Shown piece by piece: positions 32,501 through 39,855 of a stretch of 41,316 nt of DNA (within the stretch, counting starts at the first letter, position 1; each line of letters starts with the position of its first letter). Location: contig JAIQFL010000063.1 of assembly GCA_020073365.1 (NCBI GenBank), positions 1 to 41,316 of the forward strand, written 5' to 3'. Made by a program: the position numbers and the translations under genes. The stretch comes from Terriglobia bacterium (GTDB lineage: Bacteria; Acidobacteriota; Terriglobia; Bryobacterales; Bryobacteraceae). Below the pieces are notes generated by a model. It worked only from the letters and a program-made list of their open reading frames with translations, searched no databases and was not told the DNA's origin.

Positions 32501-34767
32501 TGGAGACGATCCTGTGTGACACACTCTCGTACCTGCGCCGCGATCGCGGCGATCTCCGCCTGCCGCATCGCTTCCGACCGCTCGGCCTGGATGGCATCGG
32601 CGACCAGCCGGTGTTCCTCCGCAACTGCTCCCGATACGCGCGCCGATTCCAGCAAGGCGCGCACTTCCGCCTCCCCCTGGTACTCTTTCGCCAGCGCAAT
32701 CCGATCGATCGCCTGGGAATACTGGCCGCCAGCCATTAGTTCGCGGATGGCGTGGAGCAGCTCTTCAAGTCCGGCCGCGTAGCGCTGCTGCTCAATTTCT
32801 ATTTCGAGCTGGCTTGCCAGAAGGACAAAGGCGACCTCCTCGCCGAGCCGTCCTCGCGCCGCCGAAATCGCATCGAGGGCTCCGCGGAAGTCTCCGGCAT
32901 CTCGCATGCCGCCGGCTTCCTTGATTACTGCCACGATGGCTTCGGAGCGCTGGTGTGTCTGGTAAAGCTCATCCGTGGATTTCTTCAGCCGGTGCAGGCC
33001 CGTGTCGCCCGGGTATTTGGCGAGGGCTTCGTCGAGCAAGCCCAGAGCCTCGCGATACCATTTTTTTTGCACCAGACCGCGAGCCTCTTGCCGGCAGGCG
33101 GAGATGTGTTGCGCGCGAATCTGCGCGTTCAACTGTTCGCGAAGAGCCGGCAGAACGTCCGCCGCGCCGGGCTCGGCGGCGAAGTTCGCGAACAGATGGT
33201 CGATCATTTGACTGGCGCGATCCAGGTCTCCCGCCTGCATCGCTCTTTGGGTTTCGGTGACCGCCAGGTTGAATCTCTCAGTTCGCAGCCGCCGTTCGTC
33301 CTCATCTTTGGATTGCTCGATGCGCGCGCGGAGCCGTGCGATTTCCGAAACCCCCGGATGCTCCTGCTCGAATTGTGCCAATACGGTCAGCGCCTCGGAA
33401 AATCGTTTCGCGGCCACGTGCTCCGATGCGGTCTGGATGGCCTGCTGCTGGCGCTCCGCGCGCTGCTGCTCCATCTGCTCCTGGACGCGCGGGCGAAGCT
33501 CCATGGCGTCGGGGTGATCCGGATCGATGGCGAGCGCCGCCTTCAGCCGTGCCAGGGCTTCCGTGACCTGCCCCTTCTGCTGTTTGGAACGGGCTTCGGA
33601 AACCAACCTGCGGGCCCGCTCCGAACTGTCCAGCCTGGCTTTCGCCTGTACCAGGCGCACGTGAACGCCGGCATTCGCACTGTCCAGTTTGACCGCGGCT
33701 TCCAGGCACTCCACAGCTTCGGAGAATTGGCGGGCCGCCATCAGAGCTTCCGCCTGCGCCAGAAACTCGGGGACGCGCGCTTTCTGCATCTGTTGCGAGA
33801 TGTCGTCGCGAAGCTGGCGCGCTTTCCGGTTACCCGGATGCAATTTCAGAACCTCGCGAATCTTTGCGAGGGCCCCCTCGAAGTCGCGTGCGTCGAAGCG
33901 CGGCTGGACCTCTTCGCTCAAGAGCGCCTCGGCGCGATCCTGTTGGAGATCGGCCAGAATTTCGTTGTTGTCGGGTAGCAGGTCGCTGAAACTCCGATAG
34001 CGATGCTCCGGCGCCTTGGCGATCATCTTGCGTACCAGGGATTCCAGGGCCTCCGGACAGACCGGAGCCAACTGGCCGGCTGGCGGTGGATCATAAGTGG
34101 CGATTGCCAACTGCAAGGCTTTCCAATCGTGCTTGAACGCCTCGAAGGGATGCGCGCCGGTCAGCAGCTCATAATAAACGACTCCCAGGGAGAAGATGTC
34201 GGTCTGCTCGTTCGCCTTGTAACCCTCGATCTGCTCCGGGGCGAAGTAAGGAGGTGTCCCTATAATCCCCCCAGTCTTGGTCATGGTTGTATTCCGGTCG
34301 GCTGCGAGCGCGATGCCGAAGTCCATGATCTTTACCGAATCGTCCGGCAGCAGCATGATGTTCTCGGGTTTCACATCGCGGTGAACGATCCCCTTGGAAT
34401 GCGCATACGCAAGTCCCTCCGCCACTTGCGTCATGATCCCCACCTTCTCCAGCAGACCGAGCGGCTGATGCGTCTGAATGATGTCCTTGAGGGTCCGCCC
34501 CTCCAGAAACTCCATCACCAGGTAAGGGTTCCCTTCTTCTATTCCGCTCGCGAAGATGGTGACGATGTTCTTGTGCCGCAGGCTGGCTGTGGTACGGATC
34601 TCATGCTGAAAGCGCCTTAGCATCTCGGGATCGAGACCCAGCCCGACGCGCAAAAGCTTGAGCGCGACTCTCTGTCCGACGTCGGGATCGAACGCCAGGA
34701 ACACGTCGCCGAAGCCGCCGTGCCCCAGGTCTTTCTCGACTGTGTACTTCCCGATCCGGGAGATCAT
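29578..34767 (-). CDS. Giant membrane-anchored Ser/Thr protein kinase with helical repeats and PEGA-like domains
   Basis: 1729 residues. Residues ~1-275 are an intact Hanks-type kinase: GHGGFGDV glycine loop, VALKLL (K37), HRDVKPEN (D131), DFG (149-151), APEQ. Residues ~300-735 are TPR-like helical pairs. Residues 737-1015 are five tandem 55-56-residue repeats with a conserved AAR-KYPG/D core. Coiled-coil Gln/Arg/Glu-rich sequence follows to ~1200. One transmembrane helix lies at ~1206-1226 (GAGFGAAVAIAAAVLL). The outer part has PEGA-like beta domains (DPPGAAVRVGD, ALVYVDNVPRGRTGKDG), three ~38-residue helical repeats (YLRNHTTGAHAKAAEAL, YLREFSSGSHASEANRR, FLAENPDSPHKADAQR) and an unknown C-terminal domain. 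The frame is open to 34845; ATG 34767 starts just before the kinase domain. It likely senses an envelope signal and phosphorylates cytoplasmic targets. Confidence 0.93.
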   Translation of the reverse strand: MISRIGKYTVEKDLGHGGFGDVFLAFDPDVGQRVALKLLRVGLGLDPEMLRRFQHEIRTTASLRHKNIVTIFASGIEEGNPYLVMEFLEGRTLKDIIQTHQPLGLLEKVGIMTQVAEGLAYAHSKGIVHRDVKPENIMLLPDDSVKIMDFGIALAADRNTTMTKTGGIIGTPPYFAPEQIEGYKANEQTDIFSLGVVYYELLTGAHPFEAFKHDWKALQLAIATYDPPPAGQLAPVCPEALESLVRKMIAKAPEHRYRSFSDLLPDNNEILADLQQDRAEALLSEEVQPRFDARDFEGALAKIREVLKLHPGNRKARQLRDDISQQMQKARVPEFLAQAEALMAARQFSEAVECLEAAVKLDSANAGVHVRLVQAKARLDSSERARRLVSEARSKQQKGQVTEALARLKAALAIDPDHPDAMELRPRVQEQMEQQRAERQQQAIQTASEHVAAKRFSEALTVLAQFEQEHPGVSEIARLRARIEQSKDEDERRLRTERFNLAVTETQRAMQAGDLDRASQMIDHLFANFAAEPGAADVLPALREQLNAQIRAQHISACRQEARGLVQKKWYREALGLLDEALAKYPGDTGLHRLKKSTDELYQTHQRSEAIVAVIKEAGGMRDAGDFRGALDAISAARGRLGEEVAFVLLASQLEIEIEQQRYAAGLEELLHAIRELMAGGQYSQAIDRIALAKEYQGEAEVRALLESARVSGAVAEEHRLVADAIQAERSEAMRQAEIAAIAAQVRECVTQDRLQQAAGELDAARAKYPGQGLWATLQADIDARQAVIRRQLEVPILLDSVRKCLKQGDLRQATAELAAARAKYPGEVPWETVQAEIEAQRELLRIRAEVAELAESVRGCLKRNDVRQAAAELSAARTKYPDESVWATLQAGIDARQVSLREAEVAAAVQSVRGCLQRDDIRQAQQELSAARTKYPGESRLLDLEGEVASRQALLQRQADIAAMAERVRECLGRDDLQQAAANLAAARAQYPDDVLWPTLQAEIGARQAALEAVREKQRRSEAVRKVIEEAQALLLASRIEDAIAILRQAAAQYPGEAQVLELLRSSEEEFQRRQRERELEEVRSQAESLLAQGRSQETIALIEGRYAREQRFEELLARARLELEQQRRREARESSRAQLLSIEHRVQAESRKRKLKELDRKANRIASPYPGDEEIAAIASRIHGRIESALATPATSKPVSWKRIGAGFGAAVAIAAAVLLPRLFHKTIDAVNTIPIEIRTDPPGAAVRVGDRSCVTPNCRFDLKPGSYEVQAALAGYEPKQQQVVFDTSTRLVDLTLQPAPLPPARPGVPPPASGTLVVQARVPDALVYVDNVPRGRTGKDGSLSLPLDATMHEVHVERTGYERPAAQRIRIAVGAEQTLVVNLVLQGAKLELRGAPRGVEVRVGGTRLGSTNGSPDYIFPTPVKPGDQAVEVTAGPLNRTVQRRFEAGQTLLLDWGDVAPAAPASPPPTAEAIEAADWNRVNTSDPAQVRAYLRNHTTGAHAKAAEALLDILVWAATNKDSPESLRAYLREFSSGSHASEANRRIADLVWNGVDQNKSEEVRKFLAENPDSPHKADAQRIIDQLEAEQRRLSLDAAQKQDQERKKQAELLRQAETQEILSVLAKVGAAFVHKSQPELRAVWPNPRKLYIDAMAAKDRTFLVALTKTGDVEITGDSSATVPCDLMTNSFSNIYQKGPGSHTPVTVHLQKPGHWVIVDVVDSKQVRPR

Positions 34768-34981
34768 CGCATGATTTCGAGCGCGCCGCTTGCCAACTCT
34801 CTTACCCGAGCGGCTTGGGAAAGGATACCGGTAAATGCACCGCAAGACGCCCGGCGAACCGAACCCGTAAAAACCAATCCCGTAAAGTATGATATCTCAC
34901 AATCCCCGGGGGCTGCGAGGTAAAAAGAATGCTTGCGTTGAGGGCACACGCCGGACCGGTAAAACTGGGCGGGTAGAGACT

Positions 34982-35080
34982 TTAGGAAGAAACCGAAGGG
35001 CCGCGCACTTGCGACCAGCTTTGAGTCCCGTTGGCGCTCTTGAACAGGCCATTTGTGGTGCCTACGTAGACCCGCAACAG
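34982..35080 (-). pseudogene. Relic of a YCF48/BNR-type beta-propeller repeat protein
   Basis: Between two in-frame stops a 33-codon stretch on the minus strand reads VYVGTTNGLFKSANG followed by TQSWSQV. This matches the repeat motif of YCF48-like / BNR propeller proteins (YxGTxxGxFKSxDGGxxW). It has no start codon and is too short to function, so it looks like the surviving last repeat of a lost gene. Confidence 0.5.
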
Positions 35081-35131
35081 TTATGTCCCCGTTAACGGAG
35101 GGGGCCGACTTTCGATTTACTTTCGAGAGCA

Positions 35132-35159
35132 TTGCACATAAAAAGAACTGATTTACATT
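35132..35159 (+). promoter_or_regulatory. Probable promoter of the metalloprotease gene
   Basis: TTGCAC (35132-35137), a 16-bp spacer, TACATT (35154-35159), in an AT-rich patch that stands out from the surrounding GC-rich DNA. An AGGTAAG ribosome-like site lies before ATG 35179. Confidence 0.45.
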
Positions 35160-35178
35160 AAATAGGTAAGCAACTGGC

Positions 35179-36216
35179 ATGGTTCGCATCCGAAAAATCT
35201 GGTTAGGCGCGATCTTGAGTCTGGCATGCGGGGCATCGGCTCGCGCCGCCATGATAATCAACATTGCCGCCGGCTCGTCGGGCACGGCGTTTACGGGGCA
35301 AGCGCTCGCAGCAGCACAAGCGGCGGCCAGCTCGTGGGAGTCCCTGTTTTCAAACAACATCACCATCACCGTACAGATGTCATTCGCCAGTCTGGGGGGC
35401 GGAATCCTGGGTTCCGCCAGCACCATGGAGGTGTTGGACGGTTACTCGGATGTGAGCTCCCGGTTGAATGCCCAATCCAGCCAACCCGGCAAGAGCGCGC
35501 TCGCAAACCTTCCCAGCGCCAGTACACTCATGAGCACCACCCTGCCAGCGGGTTACACGGTAGCCAACACGGCAGGAGTACCCAACCTGCTCCTCTCGAC
35601 AGCCGACGCCAAGGCCTTGGGCATTTCGGTGAGCGTACCGTACGATGCCACCATCGAGTTGGCCACCGGCTACTATCCAGGCTACTTAACTGGGAGCCTC
35701 GCCGGCTCGTCGTACGATTTCCAGTCCGTGGTCACGCACGAACTCGGCCATGCTTTGGGTTTCATTTCGGGTGAGGACCAGGTAGACATGGACCTGCACC
35801 AGGGGAGCACATCGGCTTCGATCTTCCTGACTCCACTGGACCTCTTTCGGTTTGCCGGCGCTGTGCCCGGGGACTTCATGAACACCGCGCGAGACCTTTA
35901 CCCGGCCACAGGTGCGCAAGTTCTATCGAATGGCGTCACGACCTACCAAGCTTCCACGGGAGCCTATACCGGCGACGGCTATCAGGCAAGCCACTGGCTG
36001 GAGACAGCGCCCGCGATTGGCGTGATGCAGCCCGCGCTGGGCGGTTCGCCCCAAGGCATTACGCCCGGCGATATCTGGGCGTTCCAAATGATCGGCTACG
36101 ACCTGGCCGCTCCGGAGCCCGGCACTGTGATCTTCACAGCCTTCGGCGTTGCCGGGCTTGTCGTCTTCGCGTGGCGGCGTCGCGCCGCGACATCGCACCG
36201 GTCCCTCAACAGATAG
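35179..36216 (+). CDS. PEP-CTERM-anchored zinc metalloprotease (NF038122-like)
   Basis: 345 residues. A signal peptide ends near ASARAA. A protease domain carries the zinc motif HELGHALGF (H187, E188, H191); a metzincin-style third ligand in the following ISGEDQVDMD stretch is not obvious. The segment before it (YDATIELATGYYPGY) and after it (LTPLDLFRF, SHWLE) fits the NF038122 family of secreted metalloproteases. The C-terminus is a PEP-CTERM sorting tag: PEPGT, a hydrophobic helix (FTAFGVAGLVVFAW), then RRR. This implies exosortase processing, but no exosortase gene is in the window. Monocistronic; convergent with cydB. Confidence 0.9.
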   Translation: MVRIRKIWLGAILSLACGASARAAMIINIAAGSSGTAFTGQALAAAQAAASSWESLFSNNITITVQMSFASLGGGILGSASTMEVLDGYSDVSSRLNAQSSQPGKSALANLPSASTLMSTTLPAGYTVANTAGVPNLLLSTADAKALGISVSVPYDATIELATGYYPGYLTGSLAGSSYDFQSVVTHELGHALGFISGEDQVDMDLHQGSTSASIFLTPLDLFRFAGAVPGDFMNTARDLYPATGAQVLSNGVTTYQASTGAYTGDGYQASHWLETAPAIGVMQPALGGSPQGITPGDIWAFQMIGYDLAAPEPGTVIFTAFGVAGLVVFAWRRRAATSHRSLNR

Positions 36217-36438
36217 CCCGAGAATGTACCGCTGGGCGGCGCGGGTCCAAAACGTAGATAGCGTTGCCCGAATGAAGGCAGGCAAGGCAGGCAACTCGAG
36301 CGATGGACCCGCCGGGCACCGGCCCCGCGCCCGAGGGGCGCGAAACGCGCTGTACCGATTTCTTCAGTTTTCGGCACATGAAAACTGGCCCTACCAAAGA
36401 CGTATCACAGCACGCGAAGTGTTCGACTTCACCCAATC

Positions 36439-37482
36439 TCAATAGTGGCCCTCACCGTCCACTCTCACCTTGCCGGAGAAACTGCGATAGGTGTAAACAA
36501 AGTATCCGCAGGCAAGGGTCATACCGGGGATGAACCACATCAGCCCAACCTGAAGACCGTAAAGAGGCGCCGCAGAGTTGTGAACGGTCAGACCAAACGA
36601 AGGATCGGCGTTCGAGGGCAGCACGTAGGGATATATCCCGAAGGCGGCGCTGGTCAGCATCCCGAGGATGAACAGGCAGGAGCAGAGAAAGGCTTCAAGT
36701 CCGTTACGCCGGCCATCCAGAATGCGGATGCCGATAAGGCCCAGGATCGCCGAGAGCGGGAAAAAGTAGCCCCACAGGTGTGCAGCAAAGCTCTCCTTCA
36801 AATGCGGCTGAATGCGGAAACTCGCCAGCGTGATCAGAACGACACAGGCCAGAAGCCCCCACCAGACACTTTTGGCGTACCGGCGCGCACGACCCTCGAC
36901 TGCTCCTTCGGTTTTCAATACGACCCAGAGGGATCCGTGCACCGTGAGCGTCAACAGCGCAGCCACCGCAATCAGGATCGTGTACCAATCCAGAATTCCG
37001 GCGTCTTTGCCCGCGGCGAAATCAGTCCACAACGGCAGAAAGAATTCGCCGGACCGGTCGAGCGGTACACCTCGAACCACGTTACCGAGCGCGGCGCCAA
37101 AGAAAATCGCCAGCAGTGCGCTTGCGCCTGCGAAAACTGCGTCCCAAAGCGGTTGCCAGACCAGACTTTGAATGTGGTTGCGGAACTCGATGGAAATGCC
37201 TCGCAAGATCAAAAGCCAGAGCACGATCATCAAAGGCAGATAGAATCCGCTGAAGCTCGACGAATAGAGCGCCGGGAAGGCGAAGTAGAGGGTTCCGCCG
37301 GCGGCCAGGAGCCACACTTCGTTGCCATCCCAAACCGGCCCGATCGAGCTCAGAACCGCCCGGCGTTCGCCATCGGTGCGCGCAACGAACAGGTGCACGA
37401 TGCCGGCGCCCAGGTCGAAGCCGTCCAGGACCACATAGACGGCGATCATGGCGGCGACTGAGCAGAACCAGATGGTTTCCAT
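36439..37482 (-). CDS. cydB: Cytochrome bd oxidase subunit II
   Basis: 347 residues, about eight to nine transmembrane helices. Family marks are VVLDGFDLGAGIVHLF near the N-terminus, GPVWDGNEVWLLAAGGTLYFAFP, IVLWLLILRGISIEFR, FGIYPYVLPSNADPS and MWFIPGMTLACGYFVYTYR. With CydA it forms the quinol:O2 oxidoreductase of the cytoplasmic membrane, giving high-affinity or stress-tolerant respiration. It starts 9 bp after the cydA stop; the stop codon lies within the GAGG ribosome site (TTGAGG). Confidence 0.96.
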   Translation of the reverse strand: METIWFCSVAAMIAVYVVLDGFDLGAGIVHLFVARTDGERRAVLSSIGPVWDGNEVWLLAAGGTLYFAFPALYSSSFSGFYLPLMIVLWLLILRGISIEFRNHIQSLVWQPLWDAVFAGASALLAIFFGAALGNVVRGVPLDRSGEFFLPLWTDFAAGKDAGILDWYTILIAVAALLTLTVHGSLWVVLKTEGAVEGRARRYAKSVWWGLLACVVLITLASFRIQPHLKESFAAHLWGYFFPLSAILGLIGIRILDGRRNGLEAFLCSCLFILGMLTSAAFGIYPYVLPSNADPSFGLTVHNSAAPLYGLQVGLMWFIPGMTLACGYFVYTYRSFSGKVRVDGEGHY

Positions 37483-37491
37483 GACAAAGCC

Positions 37492-38835
37492 TCAAAGTGT
37501 TGCGGCCCGGGCCTCCATGAGATGCTCGGGACCCTCTTCAATTTCGCGGCGTACCAGGAACAGAAACAGAATCGCGAGGATTGTGTAGATCCCCATGAAG
37601 CCGAGCAGTGTGAAGAGCGCGTTGCCCGCCGAGATGTGCGGAGAAACGCCTTCCGGTGTGCGCATAATGCCGTAGATGAGCCACGGCTGGCGCCCCACCT
37701 CCGCGGTGATCCAGCCGGCAGTTGTTGCGATATACGGGAAGGGCAGCATCAGCATCAACAGCCAGAGCAGATGGCGCGCGTAATAGAGCCTTCCGCGCCA
37801 AAGGCTCAGCGATGCCAGCGCCATTACGCCGATCAAGATCGTTCCAAGCCCTACCATGATGTGATAGCTGTAGTAGAGCAGCGGAATATTGTCCGGCAGA
37901 CGTTGTGGCGGAAACTCGCTGAGGCCCTTGACTTCCGCGCCCCAGCGCTGATACGTCAGGAAGCTGAGCGCGCGAGGGATTGTGATCGGATTATCGAGGC
38001 GGCGCTTTTCGAGATCCGGCTGTCCAATAAGGGCGAGCGGCGCTCCGTGCTCGTTTTCAAACAGCCCCTCCATGGCGGCCAGCGTGGGGGGCTGATGCCA
38101 GGCGATGTTCTTGCCTTGGCCGTCGCCGGTGGGGAATGCCATCAGAAATGAGGAAATCATCCCAGCGATCACCCCGAGGCGGACAAACGTGCGGCCATAC
38201 TCCTCAGCGCGCCTGCTGAGCAGGTAAAACGCTCCCACGGAGGCCATTACGAAGCTGGCCGTGACCACCGACCCGATCATGTTGTGGAGGTACTGCCAGA
38301 ACAACCACGGGTTCAGCAGCAGCCCGGAAAGGCTGGTAAGAAGGATCTCGCCGTTCTTACCCAACTGGTATCCGGTGGGGTGTTGCATCCAGGCGTCGGT
38401 GGCGATGATGAAGAAACCAGAGAGCCACGAGCCGGCGAAGACCAGGAAAGCGGCGAACCAGTGGGCCTTTGGCCCAAGCCGCTTTTCACCGAAGAGGAAA
38501 ACGCCCAGGAAACTGGATTCGAGAAAAAAGGAGAAAACTCCCTCCATCGCGAGCGTCTGCCCGATGACTCCACCAGCGGCCTTGGAGAAGCGGGCCCAGT
38601 TGGTCCCGAACTGAAATTCCATCGGGATGCCCGTGACCACTCCCATGGTGAAGTTGATCGCGAAGATCTTGGCCCAGAATCGAGCCGCGCGGTTGTAGTG
38701 CTGGTCGCCTGTCCCCAACGCCATGGTTTTGAGGATCAGGATCAGCAGCGCCAGTCCCATGGTTAGTTGCGGAAAGATATAGTGAAACGTCACCGTGAAT
38801 GCGAAGTGCAAACGGTGAACCGTTAGGGCGTCCAT
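37492..38835 (-). CDS. cydA: Cytochrome bd oxidase subunit I
   Basis: 447 residues. Heme-ligand and family marks are VHRLHFAFTVTFHYIFPQ near the start (heme His), GIPMEFQFGTNWARFS, the quinol-loop sequence GDGQGKNIAWHQPPTLAAME, and the C-terminal ITAEVGRQPWLIYGIMRT. The protein is shorter than E. coli CydA and the Q-loop region is of the short kind, closer to cyanide-insensitive (Cio-type) oxidases. It is the first gene of the cydAB operon. An AGGAGA lies ~17 bp before ATG 38835, a little far for a ribosome site. Confidence 0.96.
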   Translation of the reverse strand: MDALTVHRLHFAFTVTFHYIFPQLTMGLALLILILKTMALGTGDQHYNRAARFWAKIFAINFTMGVVTGIPMEFQFGTNWARFSKAAGGVIGQTLAMEGVFSFFLESSFLGVFLFGEKRLGPKAHWFAAFLVFAGSWLSGFFIIATDAWMQHPTGYQLGKNGEILLTSLSGLLLNPWLFWQYLHNMIGSVVTASFVMASVGAFYLLSRRAEEYGRTFVRLGVIAGMISSFLMAFPTGDGQGKNIAWHQPPTLAAMEGLFENEHGAPLALIGQPDLEKRRLDNPITIPRALSFLTYQRWGAEVKGLSEFPPQRLPDNIPLLYYSYHIMVGLGTILIGVMALASLSLWRGRLYYARHLLWLLMLMLPFPYIATTAGWITAEVGRQPWLIYGIMRTPEGVSPHISAGNALFTLLGFMGIYTILAILFLFLVRREIEEGPEHLMEARAATL

Positions 38836-39046
38836 AATGGGGCGGTACCCGTCTCCTATCTTGACGCATTTGCCGGCCGCCGGACCAATCCCACCCCTTT
38901 CGCGTCTCCCGCTCCCGCTACTCGCTTTTTTGGCCGAGGGGCCATTTCATTCTGTTCGATCTAACGCTGGCGGACTGGGGTTCCTTCTTGTTGGGGACGG
39001 ACACAATTCAAATCAACTTCGCGCCATTATTGCTGGGCCAGTACTT
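38836..39046. other. Short intergenic region upstream of cydA
   Basis: No gene is seen. It contains the leader and presumably the promoter of cydAB on the minus strand, but no convincing -35/-10 pair could be picked. Confidence 0.4.
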
Positions 39047-39262
39047 TTACACTCCGCGGCGCCTCCGGTCCAATTCCGCTTGCTCCTGAGCTGCCCGCAG
39101 TTTGTCCATCACTTTCTGCGCGTTGATGGCGTACATGGCGCCGCAGGCCTCGCAACGAAGGCGCGGCGAAGTTTGGATCGTGGCCACGCTCACTGCTGTT
39201 TTCTCGCCGCAGGAAGGGCAAGGGATATTCACCAAGGCGGATGGATCGATGTTGTAGGGCAT
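39047..39262 (-). CDS. Small zinc-ribbon protein
   Basis: 71 residues with two Cys pairs, CPSC (15-18) and CEAC further on (LRCEACGAMYAI), a classic zinc-ribbon knuckle arrangement, followed by a charged C-terminal helix (KVMDKLRAAQEQAEL). MJ0042-type or similar zinc-finger proteins have this layout; function unknown. The start at ATG 39262 is supported by a promoter whose -10 ends 6 nt upstream, implying a leaderless mRNA. Confidence 0.82.
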   Translation of the reverse strand: MPYNIDPSALVNIPCPSCGEKTAVSVATIQTSPRLRCEACGAMYAINAQKVMDKLRAAQEQAELDRRRRGV

Positions 39263-39855
39263 TGCGGCAGACTACCGGACGGCGCGCCAAAAGTCAATGT
39301 GCTAATAATCTCTACAGGAACACGCCTGGCGCCGAAACCTTCGGACGGCGCGAGCTTTGAGCGAAGTGTCTCCGCAATCTGGCTGGTGGTGAGCTTGGCG
39401 CCGTAGGCTCACCCACGCAGCATCCGCGGCCCTGGCGATTCGTCGTCCGATGTCGCGGGCCACGAGTGCTCGACCAATCCCGGCCGGCGGGCCATAGAAG
39501 AGGATCGCCCGATAACCATTTGGTAGGGGTGCTGGAGTATCAGCGTCTTTTCGCCGATTGAAACCTGGAGGCTCCTGGCGAGGTTGAATAACGACGACAC
39601 GACGTGATTCTGCCGCTTTCAGCCTCCTGGTGCACTTAGCCGCCAGGACGGCGCACCATGGTTCTACGACCTCATGCGCCGGCGGGCGCTGCCGGCGGGC
39701 CGCACAGTGCTGAAAACGCTGGCGCTTCCGACCACACCTGTGACTTTTGCAGTCATCGGGGGCCAATATGCCGAATAGATCGCCGCGGTGCGGCACGCAA
39801 ATATGAGAAAAACGGTTCTCGTCGGCACTATGACTCTACTGGACTCCTCTTACCT
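39263..39855. other. 593-bp stretch with decayed coding traces and no intact gene
   Basis: Only the promoter of the zinc-ribbon gene (39269-39297) is clear. On the minus strand at ~39300-39600 several frames hold protein-like pieces broken by stops and frame changes: YRAILFYGPPAGIGRALVAR, reminiscent of a P-loop, and AKLTTSQIAETLRSKLAPSE in another frame. This suggests an old pseudogene. GC-rich inverted repeats around GCCGGCGGGC lie near 39675-39700. Confidence 0.35.
39269..39297 (-). promoter_or_regulatory. Sigma70-type promoter of the zinc-ribbon gene, leaderless layout
   Basis: On the minus strand: TTGACT (39292-39297), exactly 17 bp, TAGTCT (39269-39274), then 6 nt to ATG 39262. No Shine-Dalgarno is present. 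Confidence 0.65.

Larger units (their letters stand above)
34768..35178. other. Intergenic stretch between the kinase and metalloprotease genes
   Basis: It contains a minus-strand coding relic (34982-35080) and the likely promoter of the metalloprotease gene (35132-35159). Nothing else protein-like is visible, and no clear kinase promoter was found. Confidence 0.5.

Noticed and set aside
31723..32559. CRISPR-like or minisatellite DNA repeat
   Set aside because: The repeats are ~165-168 bp, in frame, diverged mainly at protein-tolerant sites and lie within one open gene, so they are protein repeats.
32752..33978. 408-codon open frame on the plus strand
   Set aside because: It is a shadow of the helical-repeat region of the kinase, whose periodic codons keep antisense frames open.
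36445..37461. 338-codon open frame on the plus strand opposite cydB
   Set aside because: It is highly charged and Gln/Arg-rich, the usual antisense translation of a membrane protein.
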